Source: Triatoma infestans
Taxonomy: Eukaryota; Arthropoda; Insecta; Hemiptera; Reduviidae
Direction: 5' to 3'
Assembly: GCA_011037195.1 (NCBI GenBank)
Contig: JAAEAF010002802.1
Span: 34,275-98,274, forward strand
Length of the DNA stretch: 64,000 nucleotides
Under the pieces are notes generated by a model. That model did no database searches. It worked only from the letters and a program-made list of their open reading frames with translations, and had not been told where the DNA came from. This document shows positions 10,085-21,235 of this stretch, one piece after another; position 1 is the stretch's first letter, and every line of letters begins with the position of its first letter. A program made the translations under genes and the position numbers.

Positions 10085-10189
10085 ACCACAAAATGAAGCA
10101 TGCTACCACGGAAAAACGTCTCTGATGCTTTCCAGCTCTGCGGAACCAACCATCACAATTAAAAAATAAACTGACAGTTCGCTAAAAGA

Positions 10190-10450
10190 AAATTATTTCA
10201 ACCTTAGGGAGCCTCAGAAAATGTACTTTTCGGAGAAAACTCAGTTTCGTAAATTTGACACACTCCACAATACTTCCTCTTACTCATAATAATAATGATA
10301 TTACATCATAATAGTTCAAACTTTTATAAAAATGTTCTAAAATTGAAAATGTCATTACACTATCAAAACTAGGTTATCTATCCAGTTTGATTATCTTAAC
10401 TATATATATATATAAGTCTATGTTGTATATATATATATATGTATGTATGA

Positions 10451-10492
<42 letters not shown>

Positions 10493-10850
10493 ATGTGTGT
10501 CGGTGTATGTATTGTCCATATAGATAGAAATTTTTGATAAAATTTATTTGACAACCCGGGGCTAATAATAACCTATCATAAATGGCAGGTAAATGGTTGA
10601 AAATAACCAACCAAATTGATAAGTGTTAGAAACTGTGTAAAACTCCATATACCGCACACATTTAGTATTTATTGCCTACGGGACTTTCAAGCTAACTATC
10701 TGAAAGATTCCTTTGGGATTTTGTTAAAATTATTGATTCTCTCAGATTCTAACACATTTCCTAGTGATTGTGCACAATTGTTTACATTCTTTTATTTAAA
10801 AAAATTTCATATATTTCTGCATAAGGGATTACTCTGTTTATAAATATATA
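10190..10850. repeat. Family R end fragment and microsatellites
   Basis: A minus-orientation family R end (GAAAACTCAGTTTCG, TTTGACAC, ACTTCCTCTTACT) occupies about 10225-10290. Then come (TA)n tracts at about 10401-10440, a (TG)n tract of about 40 bp at 10452-10491, and unassigned AT-rich sequence to 10850. Confidence 0.6.
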
Positions 10851-11081
10851 TATAGTGTCCTATATTTAGTTAGGAATGACGTTAGACTTTTCTTTAAATT
10901 GCCATTTCCGTCCATCATATGTTTCTGTCCTCTTTAGAATATTAATAAGCATTAAAGATTTTAACAAATTACTGGATTTCGTGAAAATCACTTAACCGAA
11001 AGTGCTTGACCAGAGTTTCTTTCAAGCTGGTATATGGACCAAACTTTTATATAAACAGACCTATCACTTTTATTTGAAATA

Positions 11082-12373
11082 TTGGGTTGGTGCAAAAATA
11101 ATGCAGGTTTTTGAACTTTCATCTTTTGTTTACTTCTGCTTGCCAAGTAAACAAAGATAATCCTCCAGTCTAGGTAATGGATTATAAACAATGTTTATTA
11201 ATGTTGTTTTTCCTCAAATATCAATTTAGTTTGGGTTCCATTTTGTATGAGTTAAGACCTCCGGTATTCAACATGTCAAAACAAGATTTTCGTCAAATTT
11301 ATTTTTACGAGTTCAAACTTGGTCGAAGTGCGGCTCAAACTGCGCGTAACATCAATGTTGTTTGGGGTGAAGGAAGCATCAGTGAATGTACAGTGCAGCG
11401 ATGGTTCCAAAAATTTCGTGTTGGAGATTTTGATCTCGAAGACAAGGAAGGTCGCGGTAGGCCCTCTGTTGTTGATCACGACCATCTTAGGGCATTGGTG
11501 GAAGATAACCCTCGCAAAACCACTCGGGACTTTGCGAGAGAAGTTAGTGTTGACCACTCAACAGTCGTTCGCCATCTCGAACAAATTGGTAAAGTTAAAA
11601 AGCTCGACACGTGGGTACCTCACGAATTGACCCAGAGCCAAAAACATCGGCGTTTTGAAATTTGCAATTCTCTTCTGTTGCGCTACCAAAATGAACCATT
11701 TCTTAATCGAATCGTGACATGTGATGAAAAATGGATCCAATACGACAAAGGGAGACGATCAGGCCAGTGGCTGGACAAGGATGAAGCACCAAAACATTTC
11801 GCGAAACCAAGCCTGCACCCGAAAAAAGTAATGGTGACAGTATGGTGGTCTACTGCAGGTGTTATTCATTACAGCTTCCTAAATACTGGCGAAACAATCA
11901 CGGCTGAAACATATTGTCAAGAAATTGGCAAAATGCATAGGAAATTGCAAAATCTTTGTCCAGCATTGGTGAATCGGAAAGGACCAATTCTTCTTCACGA
12001 TAACGCCAGGCCACATATCGCAATGCCAACTCTCAGGAAACTTCAGGAATTGAAATATGAAACACTTCCGCACCCTCCATACTCCCCCGATCTTTCGCCG
12101 ACGGACTTCCACTTATTTAGACATTTGGACAACTTCTTAAGAGGAAAAAATTTTAGGGACCGAAGTGAAACCGAAAATGCCTTGCGCGAGTTTATTGAGA
12201 GTTTAAATAAAGATTTTTTTAGAAACTGGAATAAAAATGCTTCTGACACGTTGGCAACTATGTGTTGATAATGATGGAACATATTTTGAATAAATAATCT
12301 TAATTTTATACAAATTATAATAATTTTTTTTTTTTGGCATATAAAAACCTGCATTATTTTTGCACCAACCCTA
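11082..12373 (+). mobile_element. Mariner A, full length (cecropia/Hsmar1-like)
   Basis: A 1292-bp element. The left terminal inverted repeat starts TTGGGTTGGTGC and continues AAAAATAATGCAGG; the right end is its complement, closing TTTTGCACCAACCC. TA flanks both sides (11080-11081 and 12374-12375). The uninterrupted target is visible in minus orientation at about 19965-20010, where CTCAGAAAG runs straight into TATTTCAAATAAAAGTGAT. The host sequence is a family R copy. Confidence 0.95.
11273..12293 (+). pseudogene. Mariner A transposase, one frameshift from intact
   Basis: Transposase that cuts and rejoins DNA at mariner TIRs. I place the start at the Met of MSKQDFRQIYFYEFKLGRSA (11273), not at the upstream in-frame Met at 11177, because the family's N-terminal helix-turn-helix begins there. 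HTH regions span roughly residues 1-110, with GRGRP as linker, followed by WVPHEL. The catalytic residues are present: CDEKW, HDNARPH and SPTDFHLF, with 34 residues between the last two Asp (DD34D). One extra base in the T/A run at 12215-12221 shifts the frame: the listed frame ends at 12268, but ETGI and RWQLCVDNDGTYFE continue in the next frame to a stop at 12291-12293. The wrong tail removes only about the last 24 residues. Closely related to the transposase part of SETMAR/Hsmar1. Confidence 0.95.
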
Positions 12374-12660
12374 TACCTTTCTGAATAGGCAAATTTTTTT
12401 GGGGAGGGTTTAGTGATGGGAAGCTTCCCTCATTTCTCATTTTTTTCTTAAGTTCTCCTAGTTATGCGTACTCAATTTAGTTACATTTACTAAACAAGCC
12501 AAGTGTGTGTGGGAAATTCGTCAATAATATTCTATTAGTCACTAATGACCATTATAGTGGATGAACAAAAAACAACTATGTAAATTGCAATATTTATGTA
12601 AGAGAATGTCGTGTAGTGGTGTTTCACACCAAGTATTTTTACTTTCTCTTACTCCTACAT

Positions 12661-13044
12661 ATTGCGATATGTGGCCTGGCGTTATCGTGAAGAAGAATTG
12701 GTCCTTTCCGATTCACCAATGCTGGACAAAGATTTTGCAATTTCCTATGCATTTTGTCAATTTCTTGACAATATGTTTCAGCCGTGATTGTTTCGCCAGT
12801 ATTTAGGAAGCTGTAATGAATAACACCTGCAGTAGACCACCACACTGTCACCATTACTTTTTTCGAGTGCAGGCTTGGTTTCGCGAAATGTTTTGGTGCT
12901 TCATCCTTGTCCAGCCACTGGCCTGACCGTCTCCTGTTGTCGTATTGGATCCATTTTTCATCACATGTCACGATTCGATTAAGAAATGGTTCATTTTGGT
13001 AGCGCAACAGAAGAGAATTGCAATTTCAAAACGCCGATGTTTTT
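12661..13044 (-). pseudogene. Internal mariner fragment without TIRs
   Basis: A 384-bp stretch matches the minus strand of mariner A positions 11640-12022 with about seven differences plus one deletion (about 98% identity by eye). It encodes the central catalytic part (FLNRIVTCDEKW, GQWLDKDEAPKHF, HDNARPHIA). Neither TIR, HTH nor C-terminus is present, and there is no TA at the junctions. It sits in a family R copy between ACTCCTAC and TCAATATCAAG, replacing about 45 bp of the repeat. It cannot have arrived by normal mariner transposition. It carries YDNRRRSG where mariner A has YDKGRRSG, so it derives from a sister copy rather than from mariner A as it now stands. Confidence 0.9.
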
Positions 13045-13484
13045 CAATATCAAGTTTTCACCGGAAATACGTTGAGATCCCCTCCTGAATTTTCTTAAAA
13101 TCCCACCCTTAAATGAATTTTCTCGATATAAGTTTGAGGTCTCTATATGTATAAAGTAAACAGTTACCTAAAAGAAAATCATTATAGCCGTTATCCATTC
13201 AATAAAATGGTAAAATAATATAATATTTCCCGGTTGACCTATTTTGTCCCAAAACCTTATTGTCGGGTCTCCGCTGGTGGGAATTAAACGAAATATCAAG
13301 TTGAAACTTTCTGCGATTTTCCATAATTTGAGTTATCCTGACCATAGAAAGACATAAACACCCACACACACCTATTCAGAATGAGGGGGAGACCAGTTTG
13401 TGAGGAAGACGCAGCCTTGATATTAACTCTAATATGCTACCACCCCAATAAAATGGGATGCAACACTTAAATTCCAAATTTGAA
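13045..13484. repeat. Family R remnants
   Basis: After the mariner fragment comes AAGTTTTCACCGGAAATACG, then rearranged pieces in minus orientation (TGAATTTTCTCG, GTAAACAGTTACC) and an unassigned stretch to 13484. Confidence 0.5.
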
Positions 13485-14467
13485 CAAAAATCTGGTGTGA
13501 AACACTCACACAACTTTATCTTACCCCAGTTCTCAAAATTATAACTGACAAATTTTATACTTTGTGTACCAAATTTAATAAAATTCGTCGAAAACTGAAA
13601 AAAACTGTTCAGTAAAAGCGTATTTCCGGTTTTATTAATTTCCTTGAAACTCGGAATTTTGGCCATCTATTTTTTTCTAATTTTCTTTGGATGATAGAAT
13701 TGTATAATCAACTGTGATATCACTTTAGAGAAAAAACATAACCCCACCATTCCTCTAAAAGTGCCCATAAATGAATTTTCCCAGATAAATGTTTTAAATA
13801 AAAGTTGTATATCTTTGTATTTTAGTTTATATGGGAAGTTTCAAGAAAATCGTCGGAGACATTTTTGAGAAAATTGCGAAAAAGTGAAAAAAATCATTTA
13901 GTAAAGTGGTGAAGTAAACGCACTTCCGGTTATCCGATTTTTTTCAAACTCGGAATTTTAACAACACTTTCAATCGTAATTAACATTATTTAGATGACAG
14001 AACTGTCTAATAAACTGAAATAGCAGTTTATATGAAAACCTAACCCCACACCTCCCCTAAAAGTGCCCTTAAATGAATTTTCCCAGAAAAATTTTCAAAT
14101 AAAAGTTTGTAGCTAATTGTTTGTGTAGTTGATTGATATACCAAGTTTGAAGAAAATCGTCTGAACCATTTTTGAGAAAAACGCATAAACGTAAAAAAAA
14201 CAAACAAGTAAAGTGGTACTTCCGGTTGAGGAATTTTGACAGATGACCCACTGTCAGATGCCATGGCGATACCTAAACGGAATATCAAGTTTCAACTTTC
14301 TACCATTTTTCGTTTTTGAGCTATGCTGTTCACATACACACAGGCCATTTGCTAAAAACCACTTTTTGGACTCAGGGGATCTCAAAACGGATATTTCCGG
14401 TGAAAAGTGGATATCGAAAATTTGACACGATTACAATAGTTCTTCTTACTAGGAGTGAGAGAAAGTA
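13485..14467 (-). repeat. Family R repeat, full length
   Basis: Starts TCTGGTGTGAAACACTCACA and ends GGAGTGAGAGAAAGTAAAAA. Two internal units with CACTTCCGGT junctions (about 13921 and 14218). The 5' block has an eroded ACACACA microsatellite near 14335. Confidence 0.85.
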
Positions 14468-15270
14468 AAAATCGGTTCACTGGAAATGGTAGTTATAGAA
14501 TAGGTTTTTCAGTGTTTTTAGGGGGGAATTTTCTGGAAAGGGGTCTAGCGATCTTATTGTGCTATCAATAGAGAAGTAAACCTATGGCTTTTATTTTCCC
14601 GGAAAAAAAACAAACAGATTATATGGAGGCCAGAGTCAATCTATCACGTAATACGGGTTTAATGAAAGCCCTATCTACTGGACAATAATGTCTTTTTTTT
14701 TTTTTGCATTAACTTTCGCCATCAGCCATGTATCATATACGGAAGCAAACCTTCATGATATCCAGCACGGGTGCTGGCGTAAAATCCTGCTGCAGCGTAC
14801 TCATATCTGCCTGCAATTACATTCATTCAATAAAACATTCTTCCTAATAAATATATTCATTAAAAAAAAAAAATCATTCATACAAATAAAACCTGCAAAC
14901 TAAATGCTAAAAATTTCCGCTGAAATATGGGGTGGAGTATTCGATATTTCTCGCAACCCCTATCCTTAAGCTTAAATTAAAAATATTTAAACTATTTACA
15001 CTCATTCAAAAACTAACATTCATCATTGGCTGCCGGAATAGCCAATCCCGGCTCAGACCCACACCTCCAAAAGACAGTTGCTTTCAATCGTTAAAAACAG
15101 TGCAGGAAGACTTCCTACACGACCAAAAGTTGGCACACCTGGCCAGTATTGGTCCCCGCCACACTCAATCACAAAGTTCATTCATACTTTAAAATTAGGA
15201 CCAAACTATAAAATGTCTTATTTGCAGAGATGCAACATATATATTTTCATTAGAGCAATTTTGTATATGT
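14468..15270. other. Unassigned interval
   Basis: A short family R scrap (TTCACTGGAAATG near 14477) is followed by AT-rich sequence and a moderately GC stretch (14740-14830 and 15020-15170). The latter could be an old retroposon 3' UTR, but I recognise no domain. Confidence 0.35.
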
Positions 15271-15279
15271 AAATTCCAA

Positions 15280-15420
15280 GTTTGAAGACAATCTGGTATT
15301 TTATCCGTCATAGCATGCATATTTATTTCCTTCCTGACCGGTTTCGGATTTTTATCCATCGTCAGATGTAAAAATTCACCAAGTTCGTGCAAGAGAGTTC
15401 ACTTCAACGTAATGTTTCTG
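15280..15420 (-). mobile_element. Penelope-like fragment with hammerhead-like motif
   Basis: On the minus strand: CTGACGA (15359-15365), one T, stem II GGAT/ATCC with an AAAA loop (15346-15357), GAAA (15342-15345), then CCGGTC. ACCGGT is self-complementary, the arrangement expected for a hammerhead that works as a dimer. No second arm was found nearby and no stem I is preserved. The flank (AGGAAGGAAATAAATATGCA) looks like the body of the same retroelement. Confidence 0.45.
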
Positions 15421-16335
15421 TTGCATTCACACGTGTTGGTTTTATATAAGTATGCGGGGAGGTTATAAGGTTATCTTACTATGTGTGTGTGTGTGTGTGA
15501 TTAATGATAAAATTGAATTATTATAAATTATGATTAGACATTAAGAAAATAGTGTATAATAGATTTGTATTCTGTTTTGCAGAATACTCCATAACTGAAT
15601 TTTAATAGTGTTGTTAAATATGGTCAGTGTTTTATGAAGTTATTTTTATTAGGGGGGGCGATGTTATTTCAGGAGCACACTGTACTAATAAGAATAGATA
15701 AAGTTTGAAGAAAGGCGATGTAAAGTTTATGGACAGTCAAAAGCTTGTATAATAAATAAATGTGAAATACAAGCAGAGTTAATACAAGAAAATATGTGAG
15801 TAAGTTGATATGTAAGAAGGTTGGCAGCAAACGGCAAATTGGGGAGATGATATTAAAATAAATATTAGAAGAAATCAAATGTATTCGTTTTTATTTATCA
15901 TGCTTACTTTTAAATGATATTAATTTATGTTTAAATTATAGTAAGAATATGTTTAGAGAGACGTGGTGGCATTTGTTAAGAATAGGGCACGGTAGGAGAA
16001 TTTAAAAACATCATGGAAATAATCTGTATTTTAATCGGGGGAAGAAGAAAATTTGGTTCCACAGGTTTAGAATTTAATAAGAGGGGTTCATGCATCATGC
16101 GTCATTTTTTTTTTTTTTTTTAATTAACATAAATTTTTTATATATATGTATGTCTGGGTGGGTATGTAGTATATATATATATATGCATAGATATGTCTTT
16201 TATACTAATTGATGGTATGTTTGTTTGTAATATAGTTAGGTGTGAGGAATGACCTTAAAGTGTGTGTCTGAATTATAGTTTATTTGGGCATTCATTATGT
16301 TTTTGTGGATAGTCTTGTGTTTGTATATTTCTATT
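15421..16335. other. AT-rich interval, no gene seen
   Basis: Contains a (GT)n tract at about 15482-15500, a T-run at 16107-16121 and a short (TA)n tract at about 16171-16182. Reading frames are short and low-complexity. Confidence 0.55.
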
Positions 16336-17335
16336 ACTTTCTCTTACTCCTAGTAAGAGGAAGTATTGTAATCGTGTCAAATTTTCGATATCGAGTTTTC
16401 ACCGGAAATATCCGTTTTGAGGTCCCCTGAGTCCAAAAAGTGGTTTTTAGCAAATGTCTCTCTCTGTGTGGTGTGTGTGTGTGTGTTTGTGTGTGTGAGT
16501 TGTATGTAGCTAAAAAAAAAAACCGTAGCAAGATATTCCATTTAGGCATCACCGTGGGATCTGACACTACGTTATCTGTCAAAATTCCTCAACCGGAAGT
16601 ACCACTTTACTAGTTAGATTTTTTACTTTTTTGCGATTTTCTCAAAAATGGCTCCGACGATTTTCTTTAAACTCGAAACATCAACCACACATACAAAGAG
16701 CTACAACTTTTATTTGAAACATTTCTACGGGAAAATGCTCTGAAGGGCACTTTTGGGGGAGGGGTGGGGTTAGGTTTTCATCTAAAGTGCTATTTCAGTT
16801 TATTTCACAATTCTGTCATCTAAATAATGTTAATTAGAATTAAATATGTTGTTGAAATTCCGAGGTTTGAAGAAAATCGGATAACCGGAAGTGCGTTTAC
16901 TTTACCACTTTACTAAATGATTTATTCACTTTTTCAAAATTTTCTCAAAAATGGCTCCGACAATTTTTATGAAACTTCGTATATAAACTAAACATGCAAA
17001 GATCTACAACTTTTATCTAAAACATTTCTCTGGGAAAATTCTTTTAAGGGCACTTTTAGGGGAAGGGTAGGGTTAGATTTTCATCTAAAGTGCTATCCTA
17101 GTTGATTATACAATTCTATCATCCAAACATAATTAGTTAGAAATAAATGGATGGCTGAAATTTCCAAGTTTCAAGAAAATTAGTAAACCGGAAGTGCGCT
17201 TTTACTGAACAGTTTTTTCAGTTTTCGGACGAATTTCATTAAATTTGGTACACAAAGTATAAAATTTGTCAATTATCATTTTGAGAACTGGAGTAAGAGA
17301 AAGTTGTGTGAGTGTTTCACACCAGATTTTTTTTT
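16336..17335 (+). repeat. Family R repeat, full length, young copy
   Basis: Runs from ACTTTCTCTTACTCCTAGTA to CACCAGATTTTTT with two internal units. It shares uncommon variants with 48524-49536, such as GGGAAAATGCTCTGAAGGGC and ATTTCACAATTCTGTC, that the other copies lack. The two therefore form a recent pair about 32 kb apart. TTTCTA occurs on both sides and may be a target duplication, though the T-rich context makes this uncertain. Confidence 0.9.
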
Positions 17336-18065
17336 CTAGAATGTCCATTCGTCTTCCTTTTGTGCCTTGGTTTAATAGGACCATTGTTTTCTCTATACTT
17401 TGTGGTTCGTGGTTGTTCTTTGTAAGGTGGTTAGCATAAGTGAACTCACTTTTATAATTTGCATATTAACTGTGCAGCAAGAGAATTTGTGTGTGTGTGA
17501 ATCACTTCTAGATTTTTGAAAAAAAAAAGAAAAATTATGAAATAGCTTACAAAATTAAAACCCAAACCTGTCGAAGAGCCATGCATGGATGCGTAAAATG
17601 GTAATCACAAATAAGTTGACAATCAATCGGAAAACTAATTGTTGGAATAAACCAAATAACACACGAATAAACTCACGAATAAACCAAAATGTGATCTTGG
17701 TTGGTTGCTACCATAATAATACCGATTCAGTTTTAAAAAAGTAAACATACTCGATAAACAAATTTTGTCACGATATTGTTAACATGATGAAAGACAACAA
17801 GATTATTTTAGTAGAGACATATTGACTAAAGATGAGAAGAAAAATGGAAAAGCTCTCTATTATTTTAATAGGTAAGACTTTCATATCGAGCTGGCGGTTG
17901 CATCTACCGTTGTCTCGCTTACTGAGAACAATTTACGTTCAATGGCGGTCGAGTTATGGTGGTATAAACGTGGCCTATCTCGTTGCCACCCTTGATTTCT
18001 GACTCAGCTCTAATATATACCCATCCTCATTCTTCAGACGTAAAAAAAAAAAAAAAAAAAAGAAA
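17336..18065. other. Unassigned interval
   Basis: AT-rich, no supported gene. The part 17880-18040 (CTGGCGGTTGCATC, CAATGGCGGTCGAG) is less AT-rich and is not part of any repeat seen here; it ends in a poly(A) run of 19 bases (18042-18060), which suggests the 3' end of a retroposed transcript. Confidence 0.4.
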
Positions 18066-20274
18066 AAAAAATCTGGTGTGAAACACTCACACGACTTTAT
18101 GCAATGACAAATTTCCATCACACTTACCATTCTTATTAGTATTTAAAACCTTTAGTGTTTTTATGGAGAAAATATTAGAAAATTAAAAAATATAATAATA
18201 AAAATAAAAATAATAAAAAACTAGAAAATGATAAAAAAAAAATATAAAATAATAATAAACTAAAATAGCATTTTAGAGGAAAATATAACCCCACCTCTAC
18301 CCCAAAAGTCGCCTTAATGAATTTTCCAGGAGAAATGTTTCAAATAGAAAGAGTTGTAGCTCTTTGTATGTGTAGTTGATATATTAAGGACTTAAATAAA
18401 GTCCTTGGAGCCATTTTTGAGAAAATCGTAAAAAAGTAAAAAAAAAAACTAGTAAAGGTGGTACTTCCAGTCGTGGAATGTTGACAGTTAACGTACTGTC
18501 AGATCCCATGGTGATACCTAAACGGAATATCAAGTTTCAACTTTCTAATATTTTTAGTTTTTGAGCTATGCTGTTCACATACATACATACATAGACCATT
18601 TTCTAGAAACCACATTTTTAGACTCAGGGGACCTCAATGCATTTCCGGTGAAAACTCGATATTGAAAATTTGACACGATTACAAAACTCGCTCTTTCTAG
18701 GCGTATGAAAGTAAAAAAAATCTGGTGTGAAACACTCACACAACTTTCTCTTACTCCAGTTCTTAAAATTATAATTGACAAATTTTATAGTTTGTGTATA
18801 CCAAATTTAATGAAATTCGTCGAAAACTGAAAAAAACTGTTCTGTAAAAGCGCACTTCCGGTTTACTAATTTTTTTTTGAAAGTCGGAATTTTTGCCATT
18901 CATTTATTTCTAATTAATTTTCATTGGAGGATAGAATTGTACGTATAATCAACTATGATAGCACTTTAGAGAAAAAACATAACCCCACCATTCCCCTAAA
19001 AATGCCCTTAAATGAATTTTCCCAGATAAATGTTTTAAATAAAAGTTGTTGTATATCTTTGTATTTTAGTTTATATAGTAAGTTTCAAGAAAATCGTCGG
19101 AGACATTTGTGACAAAAATTGCGAAAAAGTGAGAAAAAAATCATTTAGTAAAGTGGTAAAGTAAACGCACTTCCGGATATCCGATTTTTTTTTTGAAACT
19201 CGGAATTTTAACAACACATTCAATTGTAATTAACATTATTTAGATGACAGAACTGTCTAATAAACTGAAATAGCACTTTAGATGAAAACCTAACCCTACC
19301 TCACTCCCATAACTGTCCTTAAATTAATTTTCACAGAGAAATGTTTCAAATAAAAGTTGTAGCTCGTTGTATTTGTAGTTGTTGTACCTAGTTTCAAGAA
19401 GAAAATGTTTGAGACATTTTGGAGAAAAAAACAAAAAAACCACCTAGTAAAGTGGTATTTCCGGTTGAGGAATTTTGACAGATAACGTACTGTCAGATCC
19501 CATGGTGATACCTAAACGGAATATCAAGTTTGAACTTATTACGGTTTTTCGTTTTTGAGCTAAGCTGTTCACATAGATCCACACAAATACAGACCATTTG
19601 CTAGAAACCACTTTTTTGGACTGAGGGGACCTCAAAACGGATATTTCCGGTGAAAACTCGATATTGAAAATTTGACACGATTACAATACTTCCTCTTACT
19701 ATGAGTAAAAGAAAGTAAAAATACTTGGTGTGAAACACCACTCACACGACATTCTCTTACATAAATATTGGAATTTACATAGTTGTTTTTTGCTCATAAA
19801 CTATAATGGTCATAAGTGACTAATAGAATATAATTGACGAATTTCCCACACACTTGGCTTGGTAGTAAATGTAACTAAACTGAGGATGTATAACTAGGAG
19901 AACTTAGGCAAAAAATGAAAATTGAGGGAAGTTTCCCATCAGTAATTCTGCAAAAATCTGCCTGCTCAGAAAGATATTTCAAATAAAAGTGATAGGTCTG
20001 TTTATATTAGTTTAGTCCATATACTAAGGGTCAAAGATATACTGTCAGATTCCATAGTGATACCTAAACGGAATATTAACTTCGAAATTTCCGAAGATTT
20101 TCCGGTTTTGAGCTATGCTGTTCACATACATACACACACACACACACACACGTAGTGACCATTTTCTAAAAACCACTTTTTTGGACTCAGGGGACCTCAA
20201 AACGGACATTTCTCTATATGGAAGATTTGACACGATTACAATACTTCCTCTTACTACTAACAATAAGAGAAAGT
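18066..20274 (-). repeat. Head-to-tail array of three family R copies
   Basis: Three minus-orientation copies follow one another: 18066-18716 (one unit missing), 18717-19716 (full) and 19717-20274 (rearranged). At each junction the GAAAGT end of one copy meets the TCTGGTGTG or ACTTGGTGTG start of the next through a short A run. The third copy contains the empty site for mariner A. Confidence 0.85.
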
Positions 20275-20659
20275 CATAGAAACTCACTGATGGCACTTCA
20301 CTGCTGTTCAAATGTTTCAAAAATCAAATGCCTCAAAAATCTGGTGTGAAATACTCGCATCAAAATTCGCTAAATTGATTTTTTTGAGTTTTTTGGAATG
20401 TTCTTTAAAAAACAGCTACAAATATTTTGATTTTATTTAGAATGGTAACTGTACAGATATAATCGATATCACTGTTGACAGAAATAATTGATTGTTGAAG
20501 ATTCTGAATTGTTAAATTTCAAATAATGTTATTCGGCTTCTTCAATGTTATTATTGTCTGTCTACTGGACTACAGCGTTAATCACTTCAATATCTGCCTC
20601 ACATACTTAGTAAGGTAACTAAGTAAAAATATGCAAGTTTAAATAAAAAGTTGTCTCTA
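20275..20659. other. Short unassigned interval
   Basis: Starts with another family R minus terminus (TCTGGTGTGAAATACTC at 20340), then unassigned AT-rich sequence. Confidence 0.5.
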
Positions 20660-21179
20660 ACTTTCTCTTATTCGTAAGAGAATGTATTGCAATCATGTCA
20701 TATTTTCTATATCGAGTTTTCACCGGAATTATCCGTTATGAGTTCTCCCAGAGTCCAAAAAATGTGGTTTTTACAAAATGGTCTGTGTTTTTGTCCCTCA
20801 GAAGTAATCCTAATGAGGGAAAATTTATTTTCCATATGCTTCAATACATTATTACATGTGTTATAACAAAATATTTAATTTCAATTGATAATTTCGTTTG
20901 TTACATAAAGCACACAGTAACAATAAAATGGTAGAAACTAACAAGATAAATTATCTTATTGTACATGCGTAAATATGTATGTACAAACATTAAAAAAATA
21001 ACATACATATAAATAAAAACAAATAAACATACATAAATAAACATAAACATACATAAATAAACATACATACATACAGACATACAAACATAAACATATACAC
21101 ATACAAATATAAACATACAAACAAACATACATAAATACAGAAATAAACATACATAAATATATGCGTTCAAACATTATAA

Positions 21180-21235
<56 letters not shown>

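Larger units (their letters stand above)
9777..10167. mobile_element. Penelope-like short element with inverted arms, 11-bp TSD
   Basis: AATTAAAAAAT at 9777-9787 and again at 10157-10167 bounds a 369-bp insertion (9788-10156). Two arms, 9788-9863 and 10049-10126, are inverted copies of each other over about 76 bp with few mismatches, separated by about 185 bp. Each arm holds a hammerhead-like motif. Penelope-like elements are known for LTR-like repeats, partial inversion and hammerhead motifs, which is the closest known parallel. No reverse transcriptase or GIY-YIG frame is present, so this copy is non-autonomous or a remnant. Confidence 0.7.
10855..12660 (+). repeat. Diverged family R copy hosting mariner A
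   Basis: 10855-11081 and 12374-12647 together match, in reverse complement, the copy at 19717-20030, including TGACCATTATAG, AATTCGTCAATAATATTCTA and GTGGTGTTTCACACCA. The terminal hairpin is at about 12615-12632, and a new copy starts at ACTTTCTCTTACTCC (12640). Confidence 0.75.
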
